Shown: positions 34,751 through 45,650, counted from the stretch's first letter. The stretch is 64,000 nt of DNA from CALBTQ01 sp036725605 (GCA_036725605.1 DAIMDW010000016.1:1-64000), one strand, 5' to 3'. Translations and numbers: made by a program. The notes: a model not told the origin generated them from the letters alone.

Positions 34751-35464
34751 CTACCACTGGAAAGTCAGGCCGGCGCCGACCTGATACATCATGGAACCCG
34801 AAATGTCGGTTTCCAGATCGTCATCATGGCCGTAGCCCTGCAGGCTGTCGCCCATGTTGTAGGCCTTCCAGATTTTGGCGTTCAGGCCCAGGCTCACCCA
34901 TTTGGCGAGCATGAAGTCCAAACCGCCGCCCAAATTGAAGTAAAGAGCGTTGTACCCGTCGAAGGTCTCGGTGCCGTAAGGCGGCCGTGTTTCGCCGGCT
35001 ACCTGGGAGATGCCGCTCTTGTAGGTCCAGATAAACGGCATGATCCCCAAGCCCATCGAGAGGAACGGCTGGAGACGAACGAAGTCGGCTTCCCGGAAAC
35101 GACCGCGCGGATATAATTTACCCGACACGCCGAACCCGCCGAATTTGTCGCCTTCCATCGCCAGACCACCCCAGAAGGCCTCTTCGAAGACATCCTTGTA
35201 ATAGATGTCGTCACCCGAGTAGGCCGACTGAATCAGGGGGATCCAGTCCAACTCGATGGCGAAGTTGTCCGTGATGCCGTAGCCGAAGAAGGCGGCGAAG
35301 CCCAGGCCGGCATCAAAGTTGTCGCCCATCCACCCGGTGTAGCCGAAGTACCCGACGTCAACACCGGTGATGAACACGTTTTCGACTTTTTCGGCGGCAG
35401 CGGCTGTACCCGCCATTATCAAAAACGCAAACAGAACAAAGCCCGCTAAGCTCTTACGGCCCAT
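34751..35464 (-). CDS. Outer-membrane beta-barrel protein
   Basis: 237-aa protein with a cleavable signal peptide (GFVLFAFLIMAGTAAAAE) and a chain of short amphipathic strands ending in aromatic residues, closing with GAGLTFQW, the usual aromatic C-terminus recognised by the BAM complex. It resembles small 8-10 strand OMP_b-brl proteins. GGAGGAG before the ATG. Probably first gene of a transcript with the TIGR04073-like gene. Confidence 0.85.
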   Translation of the reverse strand: MGRKSLAGFVLFAFLIMAGTAAAAEKVENVFITGVDVGYFGYTGWMGDNFDAGLGFAAFFGYGITDNFAIELDWIPLIQSAYSGDDIYYKDVFEEAFWGGLAMEGDKFGGFGVSGKLYPRGRFREADFVRLQPFLSMGLGIMPFIWTYKSGISQVAGETRPPYGTETFDGYNALYFNLGGGLDFMLAKWVSLGLNAKIWKAYNMGDSLQGYGHDDDLETDISGSMMYQVGAGLTFQW

Positions 35465-35523
35465 CTACTCCTCCGAAGCACTTAGCACCAATATAACGGT
35501 GAAACTTTAACCCGATTGACCAT

Positions 35524-35552
35524 TGGATATCTGTTTAGTCGCCAAAAGTCAA
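35524..35552 (-). promoter_or_regulatory. Possible promoter of the outer-membrane barrel gene
   Basis: Minus-strand TTGACT (35552-35547), a 17-bp spacer and TATCCA (35529-35524), about 60 bp before the ATG. The -35 is good and the -10 moderate. Confidence 0.4.
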
Positions 35553-35677
35553 GAATCTTCTTTCGCTTTTTTCGGTAAAGCTTTCACAACAAATGAGAAT
35601 TTTTTGCGCCCTCATCCCCGGCGACGGAAAAAATCCCCTTTCGATGGAAGCCTTACATCATTTGTAATATCAATAGG

Positions 35678-36304
35678 TTACTCGCCTTTTTCGGCGGTAT
35701 TGTCCACTTCCGAACGAATGAAATTTCGCAAATAATCGTAGCCGCTGTAAAGTGTGTAAAACACGGCGATATACAGAAAAACGATGCCGAACTTGTGCGC
35801 GGAGAGGGAGAAGTCCCCTCCCCACAGCGCGCCGAACTTCACCGGATAGTGAAGCAACAGGGCGACCAAGGCGGTCACCTGCAGCACGGTTTTCATCTTG
35901 CCCAGCTTGCTCGCGGCGATCACCGTGCCGCGTTGCTGCGCCAATCCGCGCAGGCCGGTGATGATCATTTCGCGCAAAATGATCACCAGGGCCATCCAGG
36001 CCGGCACGCGGTCGAGTCCGACCAGTAAAATCAACGGCGTGGCGACCATCACCTTGTCGGCCAGCGGATCCAGAAACTTGCCGATGTCGGTGATCATGTC
36101 GTACTTGCGGGCGAGGTAGCCGTCGAAGATATCCGAGATCGCCGCCAGCAAAAACGCCACGCCAGCGATGAAACAGTACACGAGGGTTTCGCCGTTCGGA
36201 TTCAAATACTTTTCCATGTACAGCAGCACGAGGATGATCGGGGCGATGCTCAGGCGAAACAGGGAGATCAGATTCGGGGCGTTCAAAAAATCGCTTTTCT
36301 TCAT
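35678..36304 (-). CDS. pgsA: CDP-diacylglycerol-glycerol-3-phosphate 3-phosphatidyltransferase
   Basis: 208-aa membrane enzyme of the CDP-alcohol phosphatidyltransferase family. The signature D-x2-D-G-x2-A-R-x8-G-x3-D-x3-D is present as SDIFDGYLARKYD and IGKFLDPLADK. It makes phosphatidylglycerol phosphate, the committed step to phosphatidylglycerol and cardiolipin. Several membrane helices and a normal length. The ATG lies right after the stop of the lytic transglycosylase gene. Confidence 0.92.
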   Translation of the reverse strand: MKKSDFLNAPNLISLFRLSIAPIILVLLYMEKYLNPNGETLVYCFIAGVAFLLAAISDIFDGYLARKYDMITDIGKFLDPLADKVMVATPLILLVGLDRVPAWMALVIILREMIITGLRGLAQQRGTVIAASKLGKMKTVLQVTALVALLLHYPVKFGALWGGDFSLSAHKFGIVFLYIAVFYTLYSGYDYLRNFIRSEVDNTAEKGE

Positions 36305-36305
36305 C

Positions 36306-36899
36306 TTATCGATTCCGAAAGTGGTCGCGCATGGTTAATACGGAGGTGACAAAATTCCGCGTTTGGGAAAAAGGAGGCACCGTGCCGCCCTTTTTCACCG
36401 CCCCGGTGCCCGCGTTGTAAGCGGCCAGCGCCAGCACCAGGTCGTTATCGTACTCCGCGAGCAGCCAGCGCAGATAGCGCGCGCCGCCCTCGGCGTTGTC
36501 GATGGGATTCTTCGCGTCGGTCACGCCGAATTTGCGGGCCGTGACCGGCATGAGCTGCATCAGCCCTTCGGCTCCCTTGTTGCTGACCACGTAGGGATTG
36601 AAGCGCGATTCGGTCCAGGCGACCGCGCACAGCAACTCCGGCTCGACGCCGTGGCGCAGCGCAACGTCGGAAACAATGTTGATCAGTTCCTGCTTGCCGA
36701 ACGCCTGACGCGCCGCCGCGCGTTGACCGGCCTCGATTTTGCTCTCCTCGATCAACCGCGCTTCGCGGCCGTCGGGCGGCAAATTCGTGTAACGCCAGAT
36801 CGTGTTGGGATGGTTGATGGTGCGCGGCGCGTCGGCCCGGCCGGGCAGGGCGGCCAACAGCAGCATCGCCGGCAACAATATCAATAGGCATGTGCGCAA
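36306..36899 (-). CDS. Lytic transglycosylase (SLT domain)
   Basis: About 197-aa exported peptidoglycan lyase. The SLT domain shows AWTESRFNPYVVS (catalytic Glu), KGAEGLMQLMPVTA, NAEGGARYLRWLL and LALAAYNAGTGAV. It cleaves MurNAc-GlcNAc bonds forming anhydro ends. The TTG at 36899 is preferred because GGGGGG lies seven bases upstream and the signal peptide then starts cleanly; an ATG at 36947 is the alternative. It is followed directly by pgsA. Confidence 0.88.
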   Translation of the reverse strand: MRTCLLILLPAMLLLAALPGRADAPRTINHPNTIWRYTNLPPDGREARLIEESKIEAGQRAAARQAFGKQELINIVSDVALRHGVEPELLCAVAWTESRFNPYVVSNKGAEGLMQLMPVTARKFGVTDAKNPIDNAEGGARYLRWLLAEYDNDLVLALAAYNAGTGAVKKGGTVPPFSQTRNFVTSVLTMRDHFRNR

Positions 36900-37004
36900 C
36901 TCGAATCCCCCCGCGAGAACCCCAGGATAAAAATAAAAGCCCGACAACGATAAAGCCGCCGGGCCGCCACTGTCAAGCGATGCGGACCCTCTTTTAAATG
37001 AAGT

Positions 37005-37027
37005 GGGAGGGCGAAAATCACCCTCCC
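37005..37027 (-). terminator. Terminator-like hairpin after the Asp-tail protein
   Basis: GGGAGGG and CCCTCCC arms with a 9-base loop lie 22 bp beyond the stop at 37049. The T tract after the stem is weak. Confidence 0.45.
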
Positions 37028-37048
37028 GCCATTAATTATCGTTGGCTA

Positions 37049-38059
<1,011 letters not shown>

Positions 38060-38193
38060 GATGTCCTCCGCGCAACCGCGCCCCGCGCGCGATTGCTCGT
38101 GAAATTGACAAAATTCTCCGTCCGGTTTCCACCGAAAACCGCATTCACTTTACCACCAATAGGTTCGTAAGGGCAATTGCCCGGTTCGTTTAT

Positions 38194-38230
38194 TCAAAAA
38201 AAACCGCCCCCCACCGAGGTGGAGGGCGGT
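38194..38230 (-). terminator. Strong rho-independent terminator
   Basis: ACCGCCC/GGGCGGT outer and CCACC/GGTGG inner stems form a long hairpin followed on the minus strand by eight T. It lies about 55 bp beyond the stop of the PKD-domain protein. Confidence 0.9.
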
Positions 38231-38284
38231 CCGCGATGCTTATCGGTCAACTGCGGGAAATTACTAGAAAATCTCCCGTTTCGT

Positions 38285-40384
38285 TTAGCAGCCGCATCCG
38301 TCGTCGTCGTCATCGTCGCCGTCGCGGGCGCCATCGGTGTCGTCGTCGCCGGGCAGCATGTCGTCGTCGTCGGCTCCGTCGTCATCGCCGGTGTCGTCAT
38401 CGATGGCGTCGTCGTCGCCGGTGTCGTCATCGACCACGTCGTCGTCGGCCGTGTCGTCGTCCAACGCGTTGTTGACGGTGATGTAGTTGAACTTCACTTT
38501 TTCGTTGTCGCCGCCGGCCGAGGTGACCGTCAGGCTGACCGTGTACTTGCCTTCGTCCTGATAGGTGTGGGTCGGGTTGGTGTCCGTCGAGGTTTCGCCG
38601 TCGCCGAAGTCCCATTCCCAGGAGACGATTTCGCAGTCGTCCCAATCGGTCGAATCGTCGCTGAACTGCACCGGCAGCGGCGCGGGGCCGGTGCGGGGCA
38701 GGCCGGAGAAATCGGCGACCGGTTCGCCGCAGACGATCTCGAAGGATTCGGCGAGCGTGTCGGTGCCGAAATCGGTTTCCACTTCCACGTCGTAATCGCC
38801 GATGGCCGCGTCTTGCAGGTCGAAGGTCGCCTCGATTTCGGTGAGCGAATTGAAGGTGATCGAATCGGCGACGATCTCATCCTCGCCCGCGCCCAGCAGC
38901 GACACGGTCGCATCGGGCGTGAAGTAATTGCCGGTCAGCGTCATGACGAACGCCGCGTTGTCGTTGGCGCCTTCCTCCGGGTCGATCGAGGCCAGTTCGA
39001 CCGGCAGGGTGGTGACGGTGAAGCCGTCGGTCAGCGTGCCCGTGCCCGCGGAGTTGGTCACCTGCACGTCCCACGTGCCGGGGGTCGCGCCGGTCAGGTC
39101 GAAGTCGGCCACGAGCTGGCTGATCGAATTGATCGTCACGTTCGTGCCGCTGATCTGTTCGTCGGTCAGGTCGTTGACCAGCGTTACCGTCGAGTTGCCC
39201 TGGAACGAATAGCCGGTGACGACCACGTCGGTCAGCGCGCCGGTGTTCGCGCCCTCATCGGGCACGATGCTCGTAACGGTCGGCGCGGACAGGTCGAAGA
39301 TGTACAGCACGTCTTTGTTGGTTTCGTTGTAGTAAATGATGTGCGGGCTGTCCATGTCGTCCAGCGCCAGGCCGGTCCATTTGCCGGTTACGCCCGAGTC
39401 GTCGAGAATCGTGATGTCCCAGCCCTTGTCCGGCGTCAGCACGGCGTAGCGCAGGTCGCTGGAGCCGTGATAGGTCACGTGCGGATAGCCGGTCGAGTCG
39501 ATGGCGATCGAGGTCCATTTGCCGAAGTCGTCGTAGTCGCTGCCGCACTCGATGTCTTCTTTGTCCCACGAGCCGCCGACCTTGGAGATCACACAGGAGC
39601 AGTTGTCGCCGAAGGTCGTGTAGTCGAAGCCGCTGATGTAGATGTTGTCGCCGGAGTCCACCGCGATGTCGGCGTATTCGCCGGTGTGGTCCAGCGTGAT
39701 CGCGTCTTCTTCGTGCCAGCCGCTGCCGTCCTGCCAGCCGAATTTCTGGTGTTCGAAGGCGGTGAATTCGTCGCGGTAGGCGACCTGCGGGTAGTCGGCC
39801 GTGGACATGGCGATCGCCGTGTAGGTGCCAATCGGCATCGGCCAGGTGTAGGAATCCAGGCGGTGGCCGTCCCAACCGGCGATGGTCTTCCAGACGACGT
39901 TTACGCCGATCGTGTGGAACGCGCCGTTGTCGTAGTTATAGGAGATGTACGGCGTGCCGTCGGATTTGAACGCCAGATCGGCCCAGACGCCCTCGTTGTC
40001 GTCTTCGTCATAAGCGACGACCTCGATGCTCCAGCCGTCCGACTCGCTGTAGGCGGCGTATTTGCAATCGCCGTCGTCTTCGTACGCGATGGCCGGCAGA
40101 TCGGTCACCGGGTTGATGGCGATCGACGCGTAGCGGCCCGCGTCGCCGGTGTCGACCGTTTCCACGTGCCAGCCGTCGAAGTCGCGGTAGCCATACTTGA
40201 GCCAGGCGTTGGAAGCGTCGAACCAGGCCGCGTGCGGCATGCCTTCGCTGTCCAAAGCGATCGAAGCGTACTGTCCCTGATCGCCCTGCGAAAAGATCGT
40301 TTCGACCACCCACTCGGCCGACGCCAACGCCGGCAACGCGAGGATCGCGATCAGGCAGAGCATGACGATATTCCGTGCTTTCAT
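38285..40384 (-). CDS. Exported multidomain protein: repeats, IPT/TIG, PKD, Asp tail with GCGC
   Basis: 699-aa exported protein with signal peptide. Residues about 20-365 are WD40-like or propeller-type repeats with recurring SIA-D and YPH/MPH patterns. Two IPT/TIG-like Ig domains follow (starting near TVTSIVPDEGA and LASIDPEEGA), then a PKD domain (WEWDFGDGETSTDTNPTH). The tail is DDDTGDDD repeats ending in GCGC. ATG at 40384 gives a clean signal peptide. Likely a surface adhesin or a surface structure protein. Substrate unknown. Confidence 0.82.
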   Translation of the reverse strand: MKARNIVMLCLIAILALPALASAEWVVETIFSQGDQGQYASIALDSEGMPHAAWFDASNAWLKYGYRDFDGWHVETVDTGDAGRYASIAINPVTDLPAIAYEDDGDCKYAAYSESDGWSIEVVAYDEDDNEGVWADLAFKSDGTPYISYNYDNGAFHTIGVNVVWKTIAGWDGHRLDSYTWPMPIGTYTAIAMSTADYPQVAYRDEFTAFEHQKFGWQDGSGWHEEDAITLDHTGEYADIAVDSGDNIYISGFDYTTFGDNCSCVISKVGGSWDKEDIECGSDYDDFGKWTSIAIDSTGYPHVTYHGSSDLRYAVLTPDKGWDITILDDSGVTGKWTGLALDDMDSPHIIYYNETNKDVLYIFDLSAPTVTSIVPDEGANTGALTDVVVTGYSFQGNSTVTLVNDLTDEQISGTNVTINSISQLVADFDLTGATPGTWDVQVTNSAGTGTLTDGFTVTTLPVELASIDPEEGANDNAAFVMTLTGNYFTPDATVSLLGAGEDEIVADSITFNSLTEIEATFDLQDAAIGDYDVEVETDFGTDTLAESFEIVCGEPVADFSGLPRTGPAPLPVQFSDDSTDWDDCEIVSWEWDFGDGETSTDTNPTHTYQDEGKYTVSLTVTSAGGDNEKVKFNYITVNNALDDDTADDDVVDDDTGDDDAIDDDTGDDDGADDDDMLPGDDDTDGARDGDDDDDDGCGC

Positions 40385-40609
40385 GGTAAAACTCCAAACT
40401 GTTACTGCGAAAAGGTTCAAGCTCACACTGTTAGCAACCGGTGGGCCTGCGCTTTCGTGCCGAAACAACAGTCTATACCACAAACCGCACCCGATCGGCA
40501 AATAATCATTCATATTTCCCGGGGAAAAATGCGCCGCCCGGCCAAACCGCGATTTGCCTTCGCGCCGCCGGACCTTTACAATCGCGCCATTAACCGCCTG
40601 GGGGAGAAC

Positions 40610-41824
40610 ATGCGCTCATTTGACGCCGCCCGCGCCACCGCCGACGGTCGCGAGCTTTCCTTTCCGCGTCTGGTCGGCACGCCCGACGAGGTGCGCGGCC
40701 GCGAACTGATCGAAAACAAGCTGTTGGACATCGACCTGACCGTCGAGGAGCGTCCGTTCTCGTTCTATCCGGCGCTCGCCTTCGGCATTCTCAAGAACAT
40801 GATCGGCGTGGGCGTCGCGCTGCTGATCGTCCAGGCGCTCGTGCTGGCGGCCTGGCCGCGACTGGGCGCGCTGGCCGGCCTCGCCCTGCCGCTGATCGCC
40901 CGCCGGTTGTGGGCGACCTACCGTCGCGCGGCGGCGCACATGCTCGAGGATCGCAGCGACGAATACCGTTGGCACACCGCGTTGATCCGTCATGCCCGGG
41001 CGAGCCTGCGCAGCGCGAACCTCGTGGCCGACCTGCCGCACACAGGCGAGATCAAACACCGCGTGGTGCTGAGCGCGCACACCGACACGAAAAGTCAGAA
41101 CATGTCGATTGTCGTGCGCATCGTCTGTTCGCTGCTGTTCGCCTTGGGCGTGTTCGTGCTGCCCATCGCCCTGCTGCCCGCCGCTGTCTGGCCCGGCTGG
41201 CTCGCCGCGGGCGGCTGGTTGTGGAAAATTCTCTGGCTGGCCGCGCTCGCCGGCGGCATCGTCCTGCTGACCCTCACCGTCGAGAACCGCTCGCCCGGCG
41301 CGACCGACGACGCGGGCAGTTGCGCGGTGATGCTCGAAACCGCGCGCGCCCTCGCGGCCGATCCGCCCCGGGGCGTGGCCGTGCGTCTGGTCTTCACCGG
41401 CGCCGAGGAACTGGGCCTGGCCGGGGGCATCGCGCTGGCGCGGGAGATGGCGGCCGATCCGGAGTGGAAGGACGCGACCTTCCTCAATCTGGAAGGCGTG
41501 GGCGGCGCGAGCAAGTTGTGGCTGGCCACCGGCGCGGGGCCGACCGGCAATCAGACCGCCACGGCCGCGCGGGCCGTCGAGCTGGCGAAAGCGGCGGCGG
41601 CCGACGCGGGCATCGCGGCCAAAACACTGAGCCGGATCATCGGCGGCGAAGCCGATCACATTCCGTTGCTCGAAGCGGGGCTGAGCGCGGTGACCCTGAT
41701 GTTCCACGGCGATTATTCGCGCAAGGTGCACACCGCCGGCGACACGCCCGACCTGCTGCGCGAACAGCACATGGCCACGGCGGGCAAGATTCTGCTCGCG
41801 GCGATCGCGCGCCTGGAAGGATAA
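40610..41824 (+). CDS. M28-family zinc metallopeptidase
   Basis: 404-aa protein of the M28 aminopeptidase family with two membrane segments in its first half. Zinc-site motifs: LSAHTDTKS, SPGATDDAGSCAVML, VFTGAEELGLAGG (catalytic Glu), NLEGVGG, and HGDYSRKVHTAGD. The ATG at 40610 is preceded by GGGGGAGA. It is divergent from the PKD-domain gene and convergent with the second sulfatase-like gene (3-bp gap). Substrate unknown. Confidence 0.88.
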   Translation: MRSFDAARATADGRELSFPRLVGTPDEVRGRELIENKLLDIDLTVEERPFSFYPALAFGILKNMIGVGVALLIVQALVLAAWPRLGALAGLALPLIARRLWATYRRAAAHMLEDRSDEYRWHTALIRHARASLRSANLVADLPHTGEIKHRVVLSAHTDTKSQNMSIVVRIVCSLLFALGVFVLPIALLPAAVWPGWLAAGGWLWKILWLAALAGGIVLLTLTVENRSPGATDDAGSCAVMLETARALAADPPRGVAVRLVFTGAEELGLAGGIALAREMAADPEWKDATFLNLEGVGGASKLWLATGAGPTGNQTATAARAVELAKAAAADAGIAAKTLSRIIGGEADHIPLLEAGLSAVTLMFHGDYSRKVHTAGDTPDLLREQHMATAGKILLAAIARLEG

Positions 41825-41827
41825 CGT

Positions 41828-44086
41828 TTACTGCAGATAGCCGATCGAACGCAGGCGGTCGCGCAGTTCGTCGACCTGCTTCGCGCCGCGCGACGTGATC
41901 GCCGATTCCACCCACAGCACCAGCACCGCTTCGGGCATGGGCTCGGGCAGTGCCGGTGTGCGCGTCGCCCGCAGCAGGCGCAACGTGTCGGGCGTCAGCA
42001 GATCGTTGAACAGTTTTTCGGGCTTGAGGCCGCGCGCCTCCTGCGGCACGACCAACTGCTGCGCGGTCAGGCGCCGGCCGTCGATGCGAATGTCGAGCCC
42101 GCGCAGGTTCAGCGAGCCCTGCAGCGGAAAGGCGAGGTGGAAAGGTTTTTTCTCCTCGGTGGTGAAGGCCAGCCGGCCCGGTTGCATGGCCTTGGGGCGG
42201 CGCCATTGGAACGAGCGCGTGGCCGAGGAAACGACCGGCGCGAACTCGCGGTCGGCGCGGTAGGCGACCTCCCAGTTACGCGGCGCTTTGGACAGGCAGA
42301 TCAAATTGATGAACTGCCGGTTTTGCTTCTTGTTCATCTGCGCGTCGAACGCGGCGTACAGGTCGCGCCCGGCGCTCAACACGGTCGGATCGCCCGCGAG
42401 GCTTTTCGTTTCGCCCGGATCGGTCAGCAGATCGTAGACCTTCTCTTCCTGGTTCAGGTGCGCAAAAACGTACTTCAAACGTTGGCTGCGCAGCGAGGTC
42501 GCCGGGCTGCCGTACAGCATGTTTTCGCTGAGCACGATGCGTTCCGCTTCGTCGTCGGCCGCCAGCAACGATCGGCCCATGAAGTGGGGCGGCACGACGA
42601 CGCCCGCCAGCTCCAGGATGGTCGGCGCCACGTCCATCAGGCCCACGAGCTTCTTGTCGCGGCGCGCCGATTTTTCATAAGGCGAAACGAGGATCAGCGG
42701 CACGTGCAGCAATTCGTCGTACAGCGTGTGCCCGTGTTCGAAGCCGCCGTGATCGCCGAACTCCTCGCCGTGGTCCGCCGAGATGATCAGGTACGTGTTC
42801 TTATCCAGATTCCGGGCGCGCAGTTCCTCCCACACCTGGCCGACCAGCGCGTCGATGCTCGCCAACTGGCCGTCGTAGCTGCCGATCAGATTCGCCAGGC
42901 TCTGCCCCTGCGGCGGATGCATTTCCAGATAGCCGCGATCGTAAAGGTCGATGACCGTTTTCGCCGCCGCCGCCTCGACGTACGGGGCGAAATATTCTTC
43001 CCGGTACGTGTAGGGCATGTGCACGCCGAAGAAATGCAGATAGGCGAAAAACGGCACGCCCTTGGTTTTTACGTCCAGCCATTGGCCGAGCATGCCGGGG
43101 AAATCGGGATCGATAATCTCGCGGAACTGATCGAAGCCGCGCCCGAAGGTGAACGACGGACTGAGCATCGGATTGTCGATCAGCGCCAGCGTGCGATAAC
43201 CCGCCTCGTGCATCACGCCCGGCAGCGTCGGCAGTTGCACCGGAATCCGAAAATCGTTGCCTTCGCAGCCGGTCGCGCAAATCTCGTGCGGATAGTTCGA
43301 CAGCAACATCGACGCCACCGAGGCGCGCGTCCACGGCGCGTGGCTGAAGGCGTTCTCGAAAACCGTCCCCCGCGCGGCGAAGGCGTCGATGTGCGGCGTG
43401 GTGTTGCGCTCGTAGCCGTACGCGCCCACGTGATCGGCCCGCAGCGCGTCGATGACGATCCACAGAAAATTCGGCTTCGCCGCCGACTCGGTGTCCGGCT
43501 TCGCCAACAACCGGATGCCGCCCCATACCGGCAGGCCTTCGAACGGCGCCGGCTGCGCGCCGAACGACTCCGGCTCGGGCAGCACCTGGAAAATCAAATC
43601 GACGACCTGCCCGCCGAAGGCGTCCAGCGGCACGCGCGCGTGCGTCCATTGGTTGCCGTCGTCGACCTGATTGTTCAACGTGCGCCGGTAAATCGTCCGC
43701 ACGTTTTCATCGGCCGTCGCGGCGTAAACCACGAAGGCGATCTTCACGTTCGAAATGTTCGGATTGTACCCCTGCAACGCGTGCGCGAAGTGCAGGTCCG
43801 TGCGCGCGGGGATGCGGCAGCGCATCGTGATCGCCGAGGGCACCGGCGCGCTCACGCCCTCGGTGGTTTCGTTGCCCACGGTGATCAGCTTGAGCAGATG
43901 CCGCTGGTTGTTGCGCGTCAACGCGCCGATCAACGAAGCGTTGTCCGGATTGTCCAACAGATTGAGTTGAACGAAATTCGGCTCGGCCTTCGGCGTTTCC
44001 GCACGAGGTTGTGCCCGTTCGCAGGCCGTCAGGCTCAGCGCCATGAGCAGGATCGCGAAAATCAACTGTCTCGGCATTCGCTTCAA
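41828..44086 (-). CDS. Sulfatase-like lipoprotein 2
   Basis: 752-aa lipoprotein (lipobox LTAC) with an N-terminal beta domain of about 190 residues, a sulfatase-like domain and a C-terminal extension. Motifs: VIDALRADHVGAYG, APWTRASVASMLLS at the nucleophile site (Trp-Thr instead of Cys-x-Pro-x-Arg), and ISADHGEEFGDHGGFEHGH. It ends in LRSIGYLQ. The Thr form is typical of relatives that transfer phosphoryl groups, so hydrolysis of sulfate esters should not be assumed. Substrate unknown. Confidence 0.85.
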   Translation of the reverse strand: MKRMPRQLIFAILLMALSLTACERAQPRAETPKAEPNFVQLNLLDNPDNASLIGALTRNNQRHLLKLITVGNETTEGVSAPVPSAITMRCRIPARTDLHFAHALQGYNPNISNVKIAFVVYAATADENVRTIYRRTLNNQVDDGNQWTHARVPLDAFGGQVVDLIFQVLPEPESFGAQPAPFEGLPVWGGIRLLAKPDTESAAKPNFLWIVIDALRADHVGAYGYERNTTPHIDAFAARGTVFENAFSHAPWTRASVASMLLSNYPHEICATGCEGNDFRIPVQLPTLPGVMHEAGYRTLALIDNPMLSPSFTFGRGFDQFREIIDPDFPGMLGQWLDVKTKGVPFFAYLHFFGVHMPYTYREEYFAPYVEAAAAKTVIDLYDRGYLEMHPPQGQSLANLIGSYDGQLASIDALVGQVWEELRARNLDKNTYLIISADHGEEFGDHGGFEHGHTLYDELLHVPLILVSPYEKSARRDKKLVGLMDVAPTILELAGVVVPPHFMGRSLLAADDEAERIVLSENMLYGSPATSLRSQRLKYVFAHLNQEEKVYDLLTDPGETKSLAGDPTVLSAGRDLYAAFDAQMNKKQNRQFINLICLSKAPRNWEVAYRADREFAPVVSSATRSFQWRRPKAMQPGRLAFTTEEKKPFHLAFPLQGSLNLRGLDIRIDGRRLTAQQLVVPQEARGLKPEKLFNDLLTPDTLRLLRATRTPALPEPMPEAVLVLWVESAITSRGAKQVDELRDRLRSIGYLQ

Positions 44087-44404
44087 TCGATTACCCTACG
44101 CCATGCCCATCACAAAAAATTCAATCAGGTAATTGAACGCGATTTAACGCGAAAAAGCAATTGCCCCTTTTCGGTCCACGGAAACGATATCGGCTGCTAA
44201 GGTCTCGATATCCAGTGGTTTTTCTCCCCTTGTTTAACGCGCGATTTCTGCCAAACTACCCCCTTCATTTGCCAGGCGCGGCGTGAGTTCCGCGCTCGAA
44301 CGGATGTTCTGCAATAAGGTGGAATTAGAAGATTAATTGAAAGTAATGCTTGACATATGTTGAGCTAACCCATTATAACATAAACGAAACTCGGGGGTTT
44401 CTTG
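44087..44404. other. Divergent intergenic region before bamD
   Basis: 318 bp between divergent genes, AT-rich near bamD. It holds the bamD promoter (see separate entry) and presumably that of the sulfatase-like gene. Nothing else notable seen. Confidence 0.55.
44350..44379 (+). promoter_or_regulatory. Consensus-like promoter of bamD
   Basis: TTGACA (44350-44355) is followed after 17 bp by TTATAA (44373-44378), or after 18 bp by TATAAC. It lies about 26 bp before the bamD ATG; the short leader contains GGGGG at the ribosome site. Confidence 0.7.
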
Positions 44405-45166
44405 ATGTTGCGGCAAAGCCGATTTTTCTTTGTATTATCAGGTTATTGCCTGATTTGTATCTGCGCGCTTCTTTTGGGGTCCTGCGGACCGAAATTTGAA
44501 GAAATGTCCGCACAACAGATTTATGAGTATGGTCAGGCGGAATTCGAAAAGAAGGATTACCAGGACGCGATCGACGCTTACGAGGCGCTGATCGACCTGT
44601 ATCCGTTTTCGATGTACGTCACCAACGCCGAGTTGCGCATCGCCGACGCGAACTTCAACAAGCGGCGGTGGATCGAGGCCGAAGCGGCCTACGAAGCCTT
44701 CGCCCAGCGGCATCCGAATCACGAAAACATCGACCACGTTTATTTCCGCCTGGGCATGTGCAACTACAAAGAGAAGCTGGCCATCGATCGCGACCAGTCG
44801 TACACCGCGCGCGCCGAGCAGAACTTCGCGCGCGTGGTCAGCCGCTATCCCGACAGCGAGTATCTTGCCGAAGCGCAAACCAAACTCGCCGAAGTGCGCT
44901 ACGACCTGGCCAAACGCGAGCGCTACGTGGCCCGCCACTACTGGCGCGACAAGGAGTACTACGCCTCCTTCAAGCGCTGGGAGCGGATCATCCGCCTGTT
45001 CTCGGACACCGAATATTACGAAGAAGCGCTCTACAACGCCGCCCGTTGCCTCCACAACCTCGACGAGGACGAGGAGGCGCGGCGCTACGTGCGTCAGTTG
45101 TTGAACAAATTCCCCGAGGGAGAGTATGTCGGCAAGGCCAAGGATCTGGAGGCCGAACTCAAATAG
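44405..45166 (+). CDS. bamD: Outer-membrane protein assembly factor BamD
   Basis: 253-aa lipoprotein (lipobox LGSC, Cys27) with TPR pairs: MSAQQIYEYGQAEFEKKDY, TNAELRIADANFNKRRW, PNHENIDHVYFRLG, SEYLAEAQTKLAEVRYDLA and DTEYYEEALYNAARCL. It fits BamD, the essential lipoprotein that links BamA to the other parts of the outer-membrane beta-barrel assembly machine. The ATG at 44405 has GGGGG upstream; a TTG at 44402 is adjacent. Next gene overlaps it by 41 bp. Confidence 0.9.
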   Translation: MLRQSRFFFVLSGYCLICICALLLGSCGPKFEEMSAQQIYEYGQAEFEKKDYQDAIDAYEALIDLYPFSMYVTNAELRIADANFNKRRWIEAEAAYEAFAQRHPNHENIDHVYFRLGMCNYKEKLAIDRDQSYTARAEQNFARVVSRYPDSEYLAEAQTKLAEVRYDLAKRERYVARHYWRDKEYYASFKRWERIIRLFSDTEYYEEALYNAARCLHNLDEDEEARRYVRQLLNKFPEGEYVGKAKDLEAELK

Positions 45167-45650
45167 CCTTTTGTTGCTCGTCGCGATCGTCACGGCGCTG
45201 CTGGCGTCCGGTTGCGCCGACGATTACGACGGCGTCGTCGCCACGCTCGACGCCCGCGAGGCCCATCTCAACAACAAGGACCTCGACGCCTACATGACGC
45301 TGTTCTCGCCCGACTACGTCAAGGCCGATCCGGCCAACGACATCCGCGCGATGATGACCAAACGCTTCGCCTTCTGGGCGGCGATCAATTACCAATCCTT
45401 CGCGCGCAACGTGCAATTCGAAGGCGACACCGCGCGCGTCGTGCAGGAATACCGCATGGTGCTCACCGACAAGCGCGGCACCTCGCAGACGATCAACGGC
45501 ACCGATCATTTCCTGCTCAAGAAGCACGGGTGGGGCCCGTTCGCCAAGTGGCTGCTGTACCAGGGGCTCGACGGCGCACCGGCCAAGAAAGAGGAAACAC
45601 CGGCTCCGACGCCGACCGAGGCGTCGCCGGCCGAGGGAGATCAGCAATGA
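45126..45650 (+). CDS. Lipoprotein with NTF2-like (SnoaL-type) domain
   Basis: 174-aa predicted lipoprotein with lipobox ASGC. The mature part has an NTF2/SnoaL-like cone fold by pattern (helix DAREAHLNNKDLDAYMTLFSPDY, then strands and TINGTDHFLLKKHG), and a Pro/Glu-rich tail. ATG at 45126 with GAGG upstream overlaps bamD; a TTG near 45174 after the bamD stop would give a shorter signal. Its stop overlaps the TPR gene (ATGA). It is likely in the bamD operon. Confidence 0.75.
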   Translation: MSARPRIWRPNSNSLLLLVAIVTALLASGCADDYDGVVATLDAREAHLNNKDLDAYMTLFSPDYVKADPANDIRAMMTKRFAFWAAINYQSFARNVQFEGDTARVVQEYRMVLTDKRGTSQTINGTDHFLLKKHGWGPFAKWLLYQGLDGAPAKKEETPAPTPTEASPAEGDQQ